DNA of 61,552 bases from Nonomuraea terrae (GCF_004348995.1 NZ_SMKQ01000025.1:1-61552), one strand, 5' to 3'; shown: positions 51,233 to 60,225, numbered from the stretch's first letter. Program-made: numbers and translations. Notes: a model not told the origin generated them from the sequence alone.

Positions 51233-51676
51233 CACCCTATGATCGCTGATCACCGCACTGTCGGAAGCCGCACTTCGTCATGACCCTTGCAAGCCGGCTG
51301 CACCCTGACAAGGCCTCCTGGCCGTCGGCCCACCCCGTACTTGTGCTTCGACGCCTGATGGGACAGGCCCGCCCTCAGTCCGCTCACGGCGGTGGAGGTG
51401 ACGGAGGCCCGCATGCCGCCCATGATCGGCCGGCGCGGCAGTATCGAACATCGTGAGTTCGTCGACGCCATCGAGCGCCATGACGCCGACAAGGCCACGG
51501 CGATCACGCGCGCCCGCCTCCAGCGCACCGCTGACCGGGTCGCCCCGCGCACCATGACGTGCTGGCACCGCCTACGGGACACGCCAACATGCCGACCGGC
51601 GTACGGTCCACGACCGCCACCGCGTTCCCGCGCCGATTTCGCCGGTGGAAGGCGGCTGTGAGCGTACGGCGCGGGG
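51233..51676. other. Intergenic with a GntR regulator remnant
   Basis: Besides the fragment at 51413-51550 no gene is supportable. A purine/pyrimidine-balanced stretch follows up to the aldolase stop. Confidence 0.3.
51413..51550 (+). pseudogene. C-terminal fragment of a GntR (FadR-type FCD) regulator
   Basis: The plus frame reads SIEHREFVDAIERHDADKA and ITRARLQRTADRV, the last two helices of FCD domains, where a His in the EHR segment contacts metal or ligand. No wHTH or upstream body is present. Confidence 0.45.
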
Positions 51677-52570
51677 TCAGCGGGCGTTCCAGGGGCGGGC
51701 GTGCTGGTCGACGATGGCGGCCAGGTGCTTCAGCCGCGGGACCGAGAGGTTCCGCAGGCCGGCGGGTACGTCGGCGGAGCCGACGACGTCGCTCCAGATG
51801 GCACGGCCGGCGAGCATCCCCGAAGCGCCGGCCCGGCAGGCGGCGCGTACGGCGGCCGGGAAGTCGTCGCGCTCCACACCCTGCGAGAGCACGACCCACG
51901 GGACCGGGATGACCTCGTCGAGGCGCGCGCACTCCTCGAGCAGGCGGTCCTCGGGCGCCGCCCCGCCGAGCGGCACCTGCGCCTTGTAGAGGCTCGGCCG
52001 CAGCGCGGCCAGCTCACGTGCGGCCTCCCGGACCGCGGCGCGGCCGTCGAACGACGCCTCCTGCCCGGCGGCGGGCTTGGCCACGCCCTCCAGGACCGAC
52101 AGCAGCCCGGCGTCGGCGCAGCGCCGGACGAACGCGGCGGCGGTGTCGAGGCGGCGCCCCCGGTGTTCGTCGTCGCGCCAGATGAGCAGCAGTTTGGCCG
52201 CGACGGCCCCGGCCTCCCTGGCGGCGGAGAGGTCGACGCGCTCGTCGATCGCCGTGTCCTCGACGGGGCCGTCGGGCTCCTGCCGCAGGCTGTCCACGGC
52301 GATGATGAGCCCGCCGCGCACCGTGCGTTCGGCGGCGATCCGGTGGAAGCCGTAGTCCTGGTCGACCAGGAAGCCGGAGGCGTGCGGCCCGACCTGCCTG
52401 GCCACCGCCAGCTTGAACGACGTCAGCGTCTCGTCGCCGACACGTGCCCCCGTGGCCGCGGCGAACATCTGGCGCAGGCTCTCACGCTGGTCCATCGCGA
52501 CCATGGCGAAACCGCCGGACGAGCGGGCCAGCACGTCGAGCGCCGGCGCGGTGGTCTCGGGACTGGTCAA
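51677..52570 (-). CDS. Class I aldolase, YihT/LacD-like
   Basis: 297-aa TIM-barrel aldolase resembling sulfofructose-1-phosphate aldolase YihT and tagatose-bisphosphate aldolase LacD: GGFAMVAMDQRESLRQMFAAA, LVDQDYGF, KLLLIWRDDEH and the Schiff-base lysine in SLYKAQVPLG. The start is TTG 52570 with GGAG 6 nt away; no ATG precedes the conserved N-terminus. It is divergent from the DeoR gene across a palindrome; the sugar phosphate substrate is undetermined. No sulfoglycolysis partners appear in this window. Confidence 0.75.
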   Translation of the reverse strand: MTSPETTAPALDVLARSSGGFAMVAMDQRESLRQMFAAATGARVGDETLTSFKLAVARQVGPHASGFLVDQDYGFHRIAAERTVRGGLIIAVDSLRQEPDGPVEDTAIDERVDLSAAREAGAVAAKLLLIWRDDEHRGRRLDTAAAFVRRCADAGLLSVLEGVAKPAAGQEASFDGRAAVREAARELAALRPSLYKAQVPLGGAAPEDRLLEECARLDEVIPVPWVVLSQGVERDDFPAAVRAACRAGASGMLAGRAIWSDVVGSADVPAGLRNLSVPRLKHLAAIVDQHARPWNAR

Positions 52571-52623
52571 GGAAGGCTCCGATCCGGTGGCGGTCTACGA
52601 CCATGTTGACACGACAAATCCAA

Positions 52624-52649
52624 AAAGATGGCGGAAATCTGCCATCTTT
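52624..52649. promoter_or_regulatory. DeoR operator
   Basis: AAAGATGGC-N8-GCCATCTTT, perfect 9-bp arms, midway between the aldolase and DeoR starts, in an AT-rich block. Confidence 0.7.
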
Positions 52650-52665
52650 CCGACATCATGGGCCT

Positions 52666-53430
52666 ATGAGTGATACGGAGCCGGGACTGCGCTACTCGTC
52701 GGCTCCGCACCGCCGCGAGGCGATCCTGCGCCGCGTCGCGCTGGACGGGTACGTCGCCGCCACCGACCTGGTCGACGAGCTGGGCGTCTCTTCCAACACC
52801 GTCCGCCGCGACCTGCGGAGACTCGCCGGCGACGGACTCATCCGGGCGGTGCGCGGCGGGGCCGCCGCCACGGAGACGGGCTCCGTGCCGTTCGCCGACC
52901 GTTCGGGCCAGGCGGGCGAGGCCAAGCGGGCGATCGCCGCCGCGGCCGTGCGACACGTCGAGGCGGGCACGGCCGTGGCGCTCGACTCGGGCACCACGAC
53001 GCTGGAGATCGCCCGGCTCCTGCCCGCGGACGCGGGCCTCACCGTGATCACCCATTCGCTGCCCGCCATCGCCGCGCTGGCCCCGAGGGCGGACGTGACG
53101 CTCATCGGCATCGGCGGCCAGTACGGCAGGGACACCCGCTCCTTCAGCGGCCCCGAGACCCTGACGGCGCTGGAGCACCTGAGCGTGCGCACCCTGTTCC
53201 TGGCCGCCACCGCGCTGGACGCCTCGGGGGTGTACGGGGCGACGCCGTACGAGGCGGAGACCAAGCGGCGGCTCATCTCGATCGCGCGCCGGACGATCGT
53301 CGTGGGCGACGCGCGGAAGTTCGCCCTGAGCGCCCCGATCCGGGTGTGCGGCTGGGACGCGGTCGACCGCCTGGTGACCGACACCGTGCCGGCGGGATTC
53401 ACCGGCGTCCTGCTGGAATTCGCGCGATGA
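52666..53430 (+). CDS. DeoR-family sugar-phosphate-responsive repressor
   Basis: 254-aa regulator: DeoR winged helix (RREAILRRVALDGYVAATDLVDELGVSSNTVRRDLRRL), then a sugar-phosphate-isomerase-like effector domain with DSGTTTLEIARLL and TLFLAATALDASG. ATG 52666. Divergent from the YihT-like aldolase; the palindrome at 52624-52649 should be its operator, and the aldolase substrate or product its inducer. Confidence 0.9.
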   Translation: MSDTEPGLRYSSAPHRREAILRRVALDGYVAATDLVDELGVSSNTVRRDLRRLAGDGLIRAVRGGAAATETGSVPFADRSGQAGEAKRAIAAAAVRHVEAGTAVALDSGTTTLEIARLLPADAGLTVITHSLPAIAALAPRADVTLIGIGGQYGRDTRSFSGPETLTALEHLSVRTLFLAATALDASGVYGATPYEAETKRRLISIARRTIVVGDARKFALSAPIRVCGWDAVDRLVTDTVPAGFTGVLLEFAR

Positions 53431-53492
53431 CGGGCACACGCGCCGCAACAGAAACTCACGCTCAACGCCATGAGGCGACGCCGTAACAACTC

Positions 53493-53522
53493 TTGACAAA
53501 CCTCACAATTCGCCAATATTCT
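53493..53522 (+). promoter_or_regulatory. Promoter of the rhamnogalacturonan lyase gene
   Basis: TTGACA (53493-53498), 18-nt spacer, TATTCT (53517-53522): a near-consensus vegetative promoter, rare in this genome. A LacI-type site follows directly. Confidence 0.6.
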
Positions 53523-53533
53523 CCGCAATAAGA

Positions 53534-53547
53534 TTGAATCGATTTAA
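53534..53547 (+). promoter_or_regulatory. LacI-type operator
   Basis: TTGAATCGATTTAA, a 14-bp near-palindrome with central CG, placed just downstream of the -10. No lacI-type gene lies in the window. Confidence 0.5.
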
Positions 53548-53561
53548 TCTGCGGAGTGCGC

Positions 53562-55874
53562 ATGAAACCCCCCGACAGCATCCGCCGCGTCATCACCACC
53601 GGCCTCGCCGCCCTGCTCGCCTTACCCCTCGCCGCCTTACCGGCCGGCGCGTCAGGCGAGAAGACCACGGGCCGCGACTCCCCCGGCATCCGGCTGGAAC
53701 ACCTCGACCGCGGCCTCGTGGCCGTTCCGAGCAGCGAGGGCGTCTTCCTGAGCTGGCGTCTCCTCGGCGACGAGGTCACCGGACACGGCGACTCCGGCAT
53801 GACCGGCGCCGACTTCCGCGTCTACCGCGACGGCCGCCGCATCGCGACGGTCACCGACAGCACCAACTACCGCGACCCCGGAGGCACGGCCGCGTCCGAG
53901 TACCGCGTGGCCCCGATCGTCCAGGGTCGCGAGGGCCGGCGCAGCGCCCCCGCCACGCCGTGGGTTAAATCGTTTTATGACCTCCCGCTGCAGAAGCCGG
54001 CCGACGGCGTGACCCCGGCGGGCGAGGCCTACACATACGAGGCCAACGACCTGAGCGTGGGCGACGTGGACGGCGACGGCCAGTACGAGTACGTCGTCAA
54101 GTGGTACCCGTCGAACGCCAAGGACGTCTCGCAGCGCGGCTACACCGGCAACACGTACCTGGACACGTACGAGCTGGACGGCACCCTGCGCTGGCGGCTC
54201 GACCTGGGCGTGAACATCCGTTCCGGCGCCCACTACACCCAGTTCCTCGTCTACGACTTCGACGGCGACGGCCGCTCGGAGCTGATGCTCAAGACCGCGC
54301 CGGGCACGAAGGCCGTCCGGTACGGCGCCGGCGGCCGGGTCGTCTCCGAGCGTTACGTCACGATGCCGCGCGCGGACGTCAAGGCGGGCTACTCCCACGA
54401 CGACGACTACCGCATGAGCGCGGCGGACTACTTCGACCACGTCGTGCGGATGTTCGAGCAGTGGCACGAGCACCCGGAGGTCAAGGCCGGACGCTGGCCC
54501 GCGACCCTGGAGCAGGCCTTCGGCATCGAGCCGCGCCACTCCTACCCGCTCTCGCACGACGACGCCGTCGAGCTCGCCACGTACTTCGTCGACACCTACG
54601 CGCCGTCCCGCAGCGGCAACAACCGGCTGCGGGAGTTCGCCGGGTTCGTCCTGACCGGTCCCGAGTACCTGTCGGTCTTCGACGGCGCCACCGGCAAGGA
54701 ACTGCAGACGATCCCCTACAAGCCCGGCCGCGACGACGACGGCCTGCTGTGGGGCGACTACGCGATGTCCAGGATCGAGCCCGGCAACCGCGTGGACCGC
54801 TACCTGGCCTCGGTCGCCTACCTCGACGGCAGGCGCCCGTCGGCGATCTTCGCCCGTGGCTACTACACCCGGGCCACGCTCGTCGCCTACGACTGGAACG
54901 GCCGCCGCCTCAAGGAGGTCTGGGACGTCGACAGCGGCCACGTGCCCATGGCCAACCCGTTCAACGCCGCACCCCACGGCGTCCCAGGAAGCAACCCGGA
55001 GTACGCCGGCCTGACCACGCAGGGCTTCCACTCGCTGAGCGCGGCCGACGTGGACGGCGACGGCCGCCAGGAGGTCGTGTACGGCGCCGCGACCATCGAC
55101 GACGACGGCGACCTGCTGTACTCGTCCTTCGCCGAGGGCCCGCCGCAGAGCAACGTGCCGGGGCAGAACGTCCGCCTCGGCCACGGTGACGCGATGCACG
55201 TGGGCGACCTCGACCCCGACCGGCCCGGCCTGGAGATCTGGACGGTGCACGAGGGCGGCGCGTCGGCCCCGTACGGGTGGGCGCTGCGCGACGCCGCCAC
55301 CGGCGAGGTGATCCACGGCGGCTACAGCGGCGTGGACACCGGGCGCGGCATGGTCGGCGACATCGACCCGGCCGTCCGGGGCGTCGAGACATGGTCGTCC
55401 ATGCCGCCCGACCAGCAGGTCCAGGCGGGGCTGTGGTCGGCGCGCGGCGAGTACCTGGGCCGGAACGCACCGGGCACGAACATGAGCATCCGCTGGGCCG
55501 CCGACATGACCACCCAGATCGTCAACGGCTCCGGCGCGCAGGCGCCCACCGTGGACGACTGGAAGCGCGGCAGGCTGCTGACCGCCGACGGCACCGTGAC
55601 GAACAACGGCACGAAGGGCAACCCCGGCCTGGTGGCCGACGTGCTCGGCGACTGGCGGGAGGAGCTGCTCGTGCGCACCGCCGACAGCTCCGCGCTCCGG
55701 GTCTTCGTCAGCACCGAGGTGACCGGCAGGAAGCTGTACACGCTGATGCACGACCCGCAGTACCGGGTGGAGGTGGCCCGGCAGCAGACCGGCTACAACC
55801 AGCCGGCGTACCCGAGCTTCTACCTCGGCTCGGACATCGACTGGTCGAAGGTCCCCATCCCCCGCACCAAGTGA
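53562..55874 (+). CDS. Secreted rhamnogalacturonan endolyase (polysaccharide lyase family 11)
   Basis: 770-aa exported lyase that cleaves rhamnogalacturonan I backbone of pectin by beta-elimination. A signal peptide (residues 1 to about 31, ending PAGA-SG) and a PL11 eight-bladed beta-propeller with EANDLSVGDVDGDGQYEYVVKWYPSNAKD, YDFDGDGRSELMLKTAPG, AADVDGDGRQEVVYG (calcium-binding DxDGDG) and a final KLYTLMHDPQYR. ATG 53562 with CGGAG 7 nt upstream. A strong promoter and LacI-type operator precede it; a terminator follows. Confidence 0.93.
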   Translation: MKPPDSIRRVITTGLAALLALPLAALPAGASGEKTTGRDSPGIRLEHLDRGLVAVPSSEGVFLSWRLLGDEVTGHGDSGMTGADFRVYRDGRRIATVTDSTNYRDPGGTAASEYRVAPIVQGREGRRSAPATPWVKSFYDLPLQKPADGVTPAGEAYTYEANDLSVGDVDGDGQYEYVVKWYPSNAKDVSQRGYTGNTYLDTYELDGTLRWRLDLGVNIRSGAHYTQFLVYDFDGDGRSELMLKTAPGTKAVRYGAGGRVVSERYVTMPRADVKAGYSHDDDYRMSAADYFDHVVRMFEQWHEHPEVKAGRWPATLEQAFGIEPRHSYPLSHDDAVELATYFVDTYAPSRSGNNRLREFAGFVLTGPEYLSVFDGATGKELQTIPYKPGRDDDGLLWGDYAMSRIEPGNRVDRYLASVAYLDGRRPSAIFARGYYTRATLVAYDWNGRRLKEVWDVDSGHVPMANPFNAAPHGVPGSNPEYAGLTTQGFHSLSAADVDGDGRQEVVYGAATIDDDGDLLYSSFAEGPPQSNVPGQNVRLGHGDAMHVGDLDPDRPGLEIWTVHEGGASAPYGWALRDAATGEVIHGGYSGVDTGRGMVGDIDPAVRGVETWSSMPPDQQVQAGLWSARGEYLGRNAPGTNMSIRWAADMTTQIVNGSGAQAPTVDDWKRGRLLTADGTVTNNGTKGNPGLVADVLGDWREELLVRTADSSALRVFVSTEVTGRKLYTLMHDPQYRVEVARQQTGYNQPAYPSFYLGSDIDWSKVPIPRTK
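53965..53978 (+). promoter_or_regulatory. Possible intragenic LacI-type operator
   Basis: TTAAATCGTTTTAT inside the lyase gene, an AT island in about 70% GC coding sequence (rare codons GTT AAA TCG TTT TAT), resembling the reverse of the promoter operator (TTAAATCGATTCAA). Confidence 0.35.
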
Positions 55875-55875
55875 G

Positions 55876-55906
55876 AAGAGGGCGCCCCGCGTAGGGGCGC
55901 CCTCTT
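55876..55906. terminator. Strong bidirectional terminator
   Basis: AAGAGGGCGCCCC-gcgta-GGGGCGCCCTCTT, a perfect 13-bp stem with a 5-nt loop between the convergent PL11 gene and the secreted-protein gene. Confidence 0.8.
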
Positions 55907-55920
55907 CGAGAGGTCCGTCG

Positions 55921-56484
55921 TCAGCCGGTCGGCTTCTTCACCGAGACGGACTGCACGGTCTCGGTGTCCTTCTCGGCCCAGGCACCGGTGGAGAAGGACA
56001 CCGGGTGGCTCTTCTTGCCGACGCCGTCGCCCCACTTGGTGATGACGTACTGGACGTCGATGTGGCCGGCGCCGGAGCCGCCGTCGACGCCGAGGGTCTC
56101 GGTGTTGAAGCGGCCGCCGGTCAGCTCGGCGAAGGTCTTGCCGTCGAGGTCCAGCATGATGCCGCGGCTGGAGGGCTCGCCGGGACCGCGGTCACCGACG
56201 AAGAACGGCATCTTCTTGCCCTTGTAGATCACGTAGCCCTCGGTCATCAGCGGCCAGCTGGGGCTGGCGACCATGCCTTTCTGCATGGGCTTGCCGCTGG
56301 CGGGCAGGCCGGTGTCGCCGGCGCGGCCGGAGGCGTCGTCCCAGAAGTACGACGCCGTCGTCGTGCCCTGCAGCATGACCCTCTCTTCCACGCCGGTGTC
56401 GGCGTGCGCGGCGGCGGTGCCCATCGTGAGGGCGGTCACGGCGGAGGCGGTGAGCATGGCGACGGTGCGCAGGCGAGCAGACAT
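55921..56484 (-). CDS. Secreted protein of unknown family (187 aa)
   Basis: A signal peptide (MLTASAVTALTMGTAAAHA-D) and a compact domain with KPMQKGMVASPSWPLMTEGY, FVGDRGPGEPSSRGIMLDLDGKTFAELTGG and GHIDVQYVITKWGDG. I do not recognise the family. Hydrophobic/glycine pattern suggests a small beta-rich extracellular domain. ATG 56484 gives a clean signal peptide; AAAGGA lies 12 nt upstream. A long 5' region precedes it. Confidence 0.75.
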   Translation of the reverse strand: MSARLRTVAMLTASAVTALTMGTAAAHADTGVEERVMLQGTTTASYFWDDASGRAGDTGLPASGKPMQKGMVASPSWPLMTEGYVIYKGKKMPFFVGDRGPGEPSSRGIMLDLDGKTFAELTGGRFNTETLGVDGGSGAGHIDVQYVITKWGDGVGKKSHPVSFSTGAWAEKDTETVQSVSVKKPTG

Positions 56485-56956
56485 CAAGAATTCAGGTCCT
56501 TTGATAGGGGCCGGGACGCTTTGCGCTCGCGTGAATGACGTAGCCGGGCAGCACGCCGTGCGGACACTACGTTGGAGCGCTGGGGATACCGTGGAGAGAT
56601 TCTCCTGCCGCGAGGGGAGCCTGCCTCCGTAGGTAAGGTGCAGGTCACCCCCCGGAACAACAGACACCACGTTAGCGCCTCAAACCGGACAAACGCAAAC
56701 GTATAGCCATGAATCGGGCATAGATCTACGTCTGAAAGTCAAGCGCACGGCACGGGGCTCCTCCAGGGCACGCCCTTCCCGGGCGCGGCCACGCGGCGTT
56801 CATCGCCGCCGCCACGGCCGGTTTCATGCCCGCCCGGGTCACGATCGCCGTGCTGCTCCTCGTACCGGCGGTCGTCGCTATCGTGGTTCGCACGTCATCG
56901 CCGGCCGAGGGCCTGACGGTCGTCTCGGCCGGGCCCCGCCGAGAAAGGACCGCGTT
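56485..56956. other. Intergenic, leader of the unknown secreted protein
   Basis: No gene seen. The 160 nt before 56484 up to about 56650 contain GC-rich short inverted repeats and may be a structured 5' leader; the block around 56690-56720 is AT-rich and promoter-like. Right end is the promoter of the SDR gene. Confidence 0.35.
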
Positions 56957-57709
56957 GTGACGGAGCAGACCGGCCGGGTCGTCGTGGTCACCGGGGCCGG
57001 GTCGGGCATCGGCAGGCACGCCGCGCTCGCCCTCCACGACGACGGGTACCGCGTGGTGCTGGCCGGCCGGCGTGAGGCCGCCCTCCAGGAGACCGCGCGG
57101 GCCGCCGGCGGCGGAGACGACACCGTGCTCGTGGCGCCGTGCGACGTCACCGAGCCGGAGGCCGTGCGCGCCCTGTTCGCCCGGTGCGCCGACCGCTTCG
57201 GCCAGGTGGACGTGCTCGTCAACAACGCCGGGGTCTTCGGGCCGTCCGTGCCGTTCGACGAGATCTCCCACGAGCAGTGGTCCGGCGTCGTACGGACGAA
57301 TCTGACCGGCGCGTTCCTGTGCGCGCAGGAGGCGTTCCGCCACATGAAGGCGCGGGGCGGCAGGATCATCAACAACGGCTCCCTGTCGGCGCACGTGCCG
57401 CGCCCGCACGCCGCCGGCTACACGGCCACCAAACACGCCATCACCGGTCTGACCAAGGCGATCTCCCTGGAGGGACGCGCGTACGGGATCGCCTGCGGGC
57501 AGATCGACGTCGGCAACGCCGCGACGGACATGACCGAGGCGATGAGCCGGGGCGTGCTGCAGGCCGACGGCTCGGTCGCGCCCGAGCCGACCATGGACGT
57601 GCGGCGGGTCGCCGAGGCCATCGTATTCATGGCCGGGCTGCCGCTCGACGCGAATGTCCAGTTCATGACCGTCATGGCGACCACGATGCCGTTCATCGGC
57701 CGAGGCTGA
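56957..57709 (+). CDS. Short-chain dehydrogenase/reductase (SDR)
   Basis: 250-aa classical [11 protein letters not shown] (nucleotide loop, residues 13-20), VNNAG near 90, catalytic Ser in NNGSLSAH and YTATKHA (Tyr-x3-Lys). GTG 56957 has AAAGGA upstream. It is monocistronic between convergent terminators. Substrate unknown. Confidence 0.9.
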   Translation: MTEQTGRVVVVTGAGSGIGRHAALALHDDGYRVVLAGRREAALQETARAAGGGDDTVLVAPCDVTEPEAVRALFARCADRFGQVDVLVNNAGVFGPSVPFDEISHEQWSGVVRTNLTGAFLCAQEAFRHMKARGGRIINNGSLSAHVPRPHAAGYTATKHAITGLTKAISLEGRAYGIACGQIDVGNAATDMTEAMSRGVLQADGSVAPEPTMDVRRVAEAIVFMAGLPLDANVQFMTVMATTMPFIGRG

Positions 57710-57713
57710 ATCC

Positions 57714-57753
57714 GTGCCCCCGCGCCTGTGGCCGGTTTCCAGGCGCGGGGCAC
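57714..57753. terminator. Hairpin terminator (one bulge)
   Basis: GTGCCCCCGCGCCTG ... CAGGCGCGGGGCAC, 14-bp stem with one bulged C, between convergent SDR and S37 peptidase genes. Confidence 0.65.
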
Positions 57754-57787
57754 GGCACGGGTCCCAGCAGAGGTCCCAGGGCAGGGG

Positions 57788-59215
57788 TCAGGGTGTCCGG
57801 CGGTCGGGGAGCATGTCGTCGGCCGGGACGGCCGCCGCGTCCGCGGTCCGCAGCGCCGGCGACACCCCCGCCCAGCGGCGCAGGGTGGCCGTCGCCGCCG
57901 CGCGGTCGGCCTCGGGCAGGCGCGCGATGTTGGCGCCGTGGTTGGCGCCGGGCGCGACGTACAGGTACGAGTCCCGCCGGCTCGGGGTGAACCGCTCGGC
58001 GCTCCACGGGTCGTTCTCGCCGTAGACGAACATCATCCGCTCGGCTCGGGTACGCACCCACCGGTCCACGTCCAGCATCGGCCGGGGGTCGTGCCGGGAG
58101 CGGAGCTCGGCGGGGATGACCGAGTTGGGCTGGTAGAGGCCGCGATGGCGGATCAGCCCGCGCAGGTGCTCGAACCTGAGGTCGGGCCAGCCGAGCTGGG
58201 TGGCCGCCTGGTAGTAGTACGGCGTGTAGTAGTCCAGGCCCTGGTCGGTGTAGAAGCCGAAGAACGTGACGGCGTCGATCCAGGCGTACAGCTCGGCGTC
58301 CGTGGCGGTCGCGGGCGGCACGTCCGGGCAGTCCGCCACCGACATGTACTGCCAGAACGCCCACGCCGTGTCGAGCACCGTCATCTCGAACGACCGGTCG
58401 GCGCTGCCGAGCGTCCTGGTGAAGGTGTAGCCGTTGCGGGCGGCGTCCTGCTCCAGCAACGCCACCATGCGGTCGCGCCGCTTGAGCGCCTCACGCTGCA
58501 CGTCCTCCAGCGCGGTACGGCAGTCCTCGGGGCCGACGCGTGCGAAGAACCGGTCGTAGGCGTGGTCCTGCGGGTTCACCGGGTCGTTCGGGGCGACGTA
58601 GGCCACCACTCCGTCCACGTCGCCGGGGTAGAAGCGGCGGTGGTAGACGGACGTCATTCCGCCCTTGCTGGCGCCCGTCTGGATCCACCTGCCGGAGTAG
58701 ATCGTCTTGAGCGCCTGGACGATCCGGTGCTCGTCGGTCGCCTCCTGCCAGATCGTCAGGTCGTCCCAGTCGGCCGGGTCGGGGCGGGAGGTGCGGAAGA
58801 ACCGGTGTTCCACCGAGACCTGGTTGCCGTCGAGCAGTTGGGTGGGCTCGGTCCGCGACGGCGCCGGGTTCACGGGCAGGCCGTACCCGCCCGTGAAGAG
58901 GACGACGGGCGCGTCGGACGAACGGTGGAGCAGCGTCAGCCGCTGCTCGAACGTCCCCTTTCCGGGATTCTTGTGGTCGACCGGCTGGGTGAAGGACAGG
59001 ACGAAGAAGCGGTAGCCGGCCTGCTGCGACTCCGACACCACGGTGAGCCCGGGGATGGCCCTGAGCCTTTCCAGCAGGTCGTCCTGCGCGGTGGGGGTGC
59101 CCGCGTGGGTACCCGTCCGGGTGGCCGGCCGGGCTTCGGCGGGGAGGGCTTGGAGGGTGAGGGCCGAGGTGACGGCCATCGAGGCGGCCAGCGCCGCCAA
59201 CAACCGGGATCGCAC
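57788..59215 (-). CDS. Secreted S37 peptidase (PS-10, tripeptidyl aminopeptidase-like)
   Basis: 475-aa exported serine peptidase of family S37. Signal peptide (LLAALAASMAVTSALTLQALPAEA), conserved LTLLHRSSDAPVVLFTGGY, catalytic Ser in GASKGGMTSVYHRRFYP, Asp in YGENDPWSAE and His in PGANHGANI. Start is GTG 59215 with AAGGAG; larger upstream ORF starts only add Arg/Ser-rich sequence. Likely role: removal of N-terminal peptides from extracellular substrates, e.g. during protease or transglutaminase maturation. Confidence 0.85.
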   Translation of the reverse strand: MRSRLLAALAASMAVTSALTLQALPAEARPATRTGTHAGTPTAQDDLLERLRAIPGLTVVSESQQAGYRFFVLSFTQPVDHKNPGKGTFEQRLTLLHRSSDAPVVLFTGGYGLPVNPAPSRTEPTQLLDGNQVSVEHRFFRTSRPDPADWDDLTIWQEATDEHRIVQALKTIYSGRWIQTGASKGGMTSVYHRRFYPGDVDGVVAYVAPNDPVNPQDHAYDRFFARVGPEDCRTALEDVQREALKRRDRMVALLEQDAARNGYTFTRTLGSADRSFEMTVLDTAWAFWQYMSVADCPDVPPATATDAELYAWIDAVTFFGFYTDQGLDYYTPYYYQAATQLGWPDLRFEHLRGLIRHRGLYQPNSVIPAELRSRHDPRPMLDVDRWVRTRAERMMFVYGENDPWSAERFTPSRRDSYLYVAPGANHGANIARLPEADRAAATATLRRWAGVSPALRTADAAAVPADDMLPDRRTP

Positions 59216-59664
59216 GGGTTCCGTCTCCTTGGAGGGGGGTGTACCGCCCGACGGTATACGCGTCATGCCCACCCGAACAGCCCGTCGGGGCGCGGGTTTC
59301 ACCGCCCCCACGCCCCCGCCCTGGGACACTCTTGGCGAAGGAGGCCGGACAAAAACGGCCGTGTGATCACAGCTGTGATCACACCGCCGTTTCGCGTTGC
59401 GTGGCATTCCGGTTGTTGATCAACCGACTCCGTAGCAGGCCATGAGGTGCCTGGGCCGCGAGATCGGAGTCCTGCCAGGTCCATGCGGCCCCGCTCCTAC
59501 CATCAGGCCTGCGGAAACCGTCCGAGTGCAGCCGAAGCCGGCGCCCGCGGATGACGTCAGACCCCCAGACCGCACACGAGGTCCTGGTCCGGCCACGGGC
59601 CGAACAGCAGAGGTGATGGGCCTGGGCCACGAAAACCGTGTGCGAGCGGCTCAGCGAGGTCCGT
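59216..59664. other. Intergenic with a long palindrome
   Basis: No gene. Contains the inverted repeat at 59353-59392. The part from 59420 to 59600 has no recognisable product. Confidence 0.4.
59353..59392. promoter_or_regulatory. 40-bp inverted repeat between divergent genes
   Basis: AAACGGC-c- then GTGTGATCACAG/CTGTGATCACAC (a perfect 24-bp palindrome at 59361-59384) -c-GCCGTTT. The only mispair is C60/C85. It holds two copies of TGTGATCACA, a CRP/FNR-like element. Could be an operator or a cruciform; function unknown. Confidence 0.6.
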
Positions 59665-60225
59665 ATGGTTCCCACCATGGATCTTCGCGAAGAACGTGCG
59701 GGCGACGGGCAGGCAGTGCGGGACGTTCACCTGCAGGCGTTCGGCGACCACGGTCTCGTCGTCGCCGACCTGGTCGATTCCCTGCGGGACACCATCCCGC
59801 CGGAGGACGGCCTCTCGCTGGTCGCCGAGCAGGACGGGCGGATCGTCGGGCATGTCATGTTCACGCGCAGCCTGCTCGATGCCCCTCGGCGGCTGGTTGA
59901 TGTGCACGTGCTCAGCCCGCTGGGTGTGGTGCCCGAAGTCCATCAGCGTGGCGTGGGCTCCGCCCTGGTCCGGCGCGGACTGGAGACCATCGCCGAGCGG
60001 GGCACCCCCCTCGTCTTCCTGGAAGGGGATCCGGGCTATTACTCGCGTTTCGGCTTCGTACCCGGCGGCGACCTGGGTTTTCGTAAGCCATCTCTGCGCA
60101 TCCCGGATGGAGCCTTTCAGGTGCTCACGTTCCCGGCGTACGAGCCGTGGATGACGGGGACGCTGGTCTATGCCGAGCCTTTCTGGCGGCATGACGCAGT
60201 CGGTCTCCGAGACCCCGACGCATAG
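59665..60225 (+). CDS. GNAT-family N-acetyltransferase
   Basis: 186-aa acetyltransferase: LREERAGDGQAVRDVHLQAFGD, the acetyl-CoA loop VVPEVHQRGVGSALVRRGLE (Q/RxxGxG/A) near residue 115 and YYSRFGFVPGGDLGF in the C-terminal strand. ATG 59665 is preferred (GAGG, 7 nt); ATG 59677 is an alternative. Substrate unknown. Confidence 0.82.
   Translation: MVPTMDLREERAGDGQAVRDVHLQAFGDHGLVVADLVDSLRDTIPPEDGLSLVAEQDGRIVGHVMFTRSLLDAPRRLVDVHVLSPLGVVPEVHQRGVGSALVRRGLETIAERGTPLVFLEGDPGYYSRFGFVPGGDLGFRKPSLRIPDGAFQVLTFPAYEPWMTGTLVYAEPFWRHDAVGLRDPDA

Noticed and set aside
51677..52570. Assignment as a sulfoglycolysis operon
   Set aside because: No sulfoquinovosidase, isomerase or kinase is found nearby.
56485..56650. 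c-di-AMP (ydaO-type) riboswitch upstream of the secreted protein
   Set aside because: The conserved core was not recognisable by eye; kept only as an unexplained leader.
59420..59560. tRNA gene or attachment site near the end of the S37 region
   Set aside because: No cloverleaf or CCA-side pairing could be drawn.
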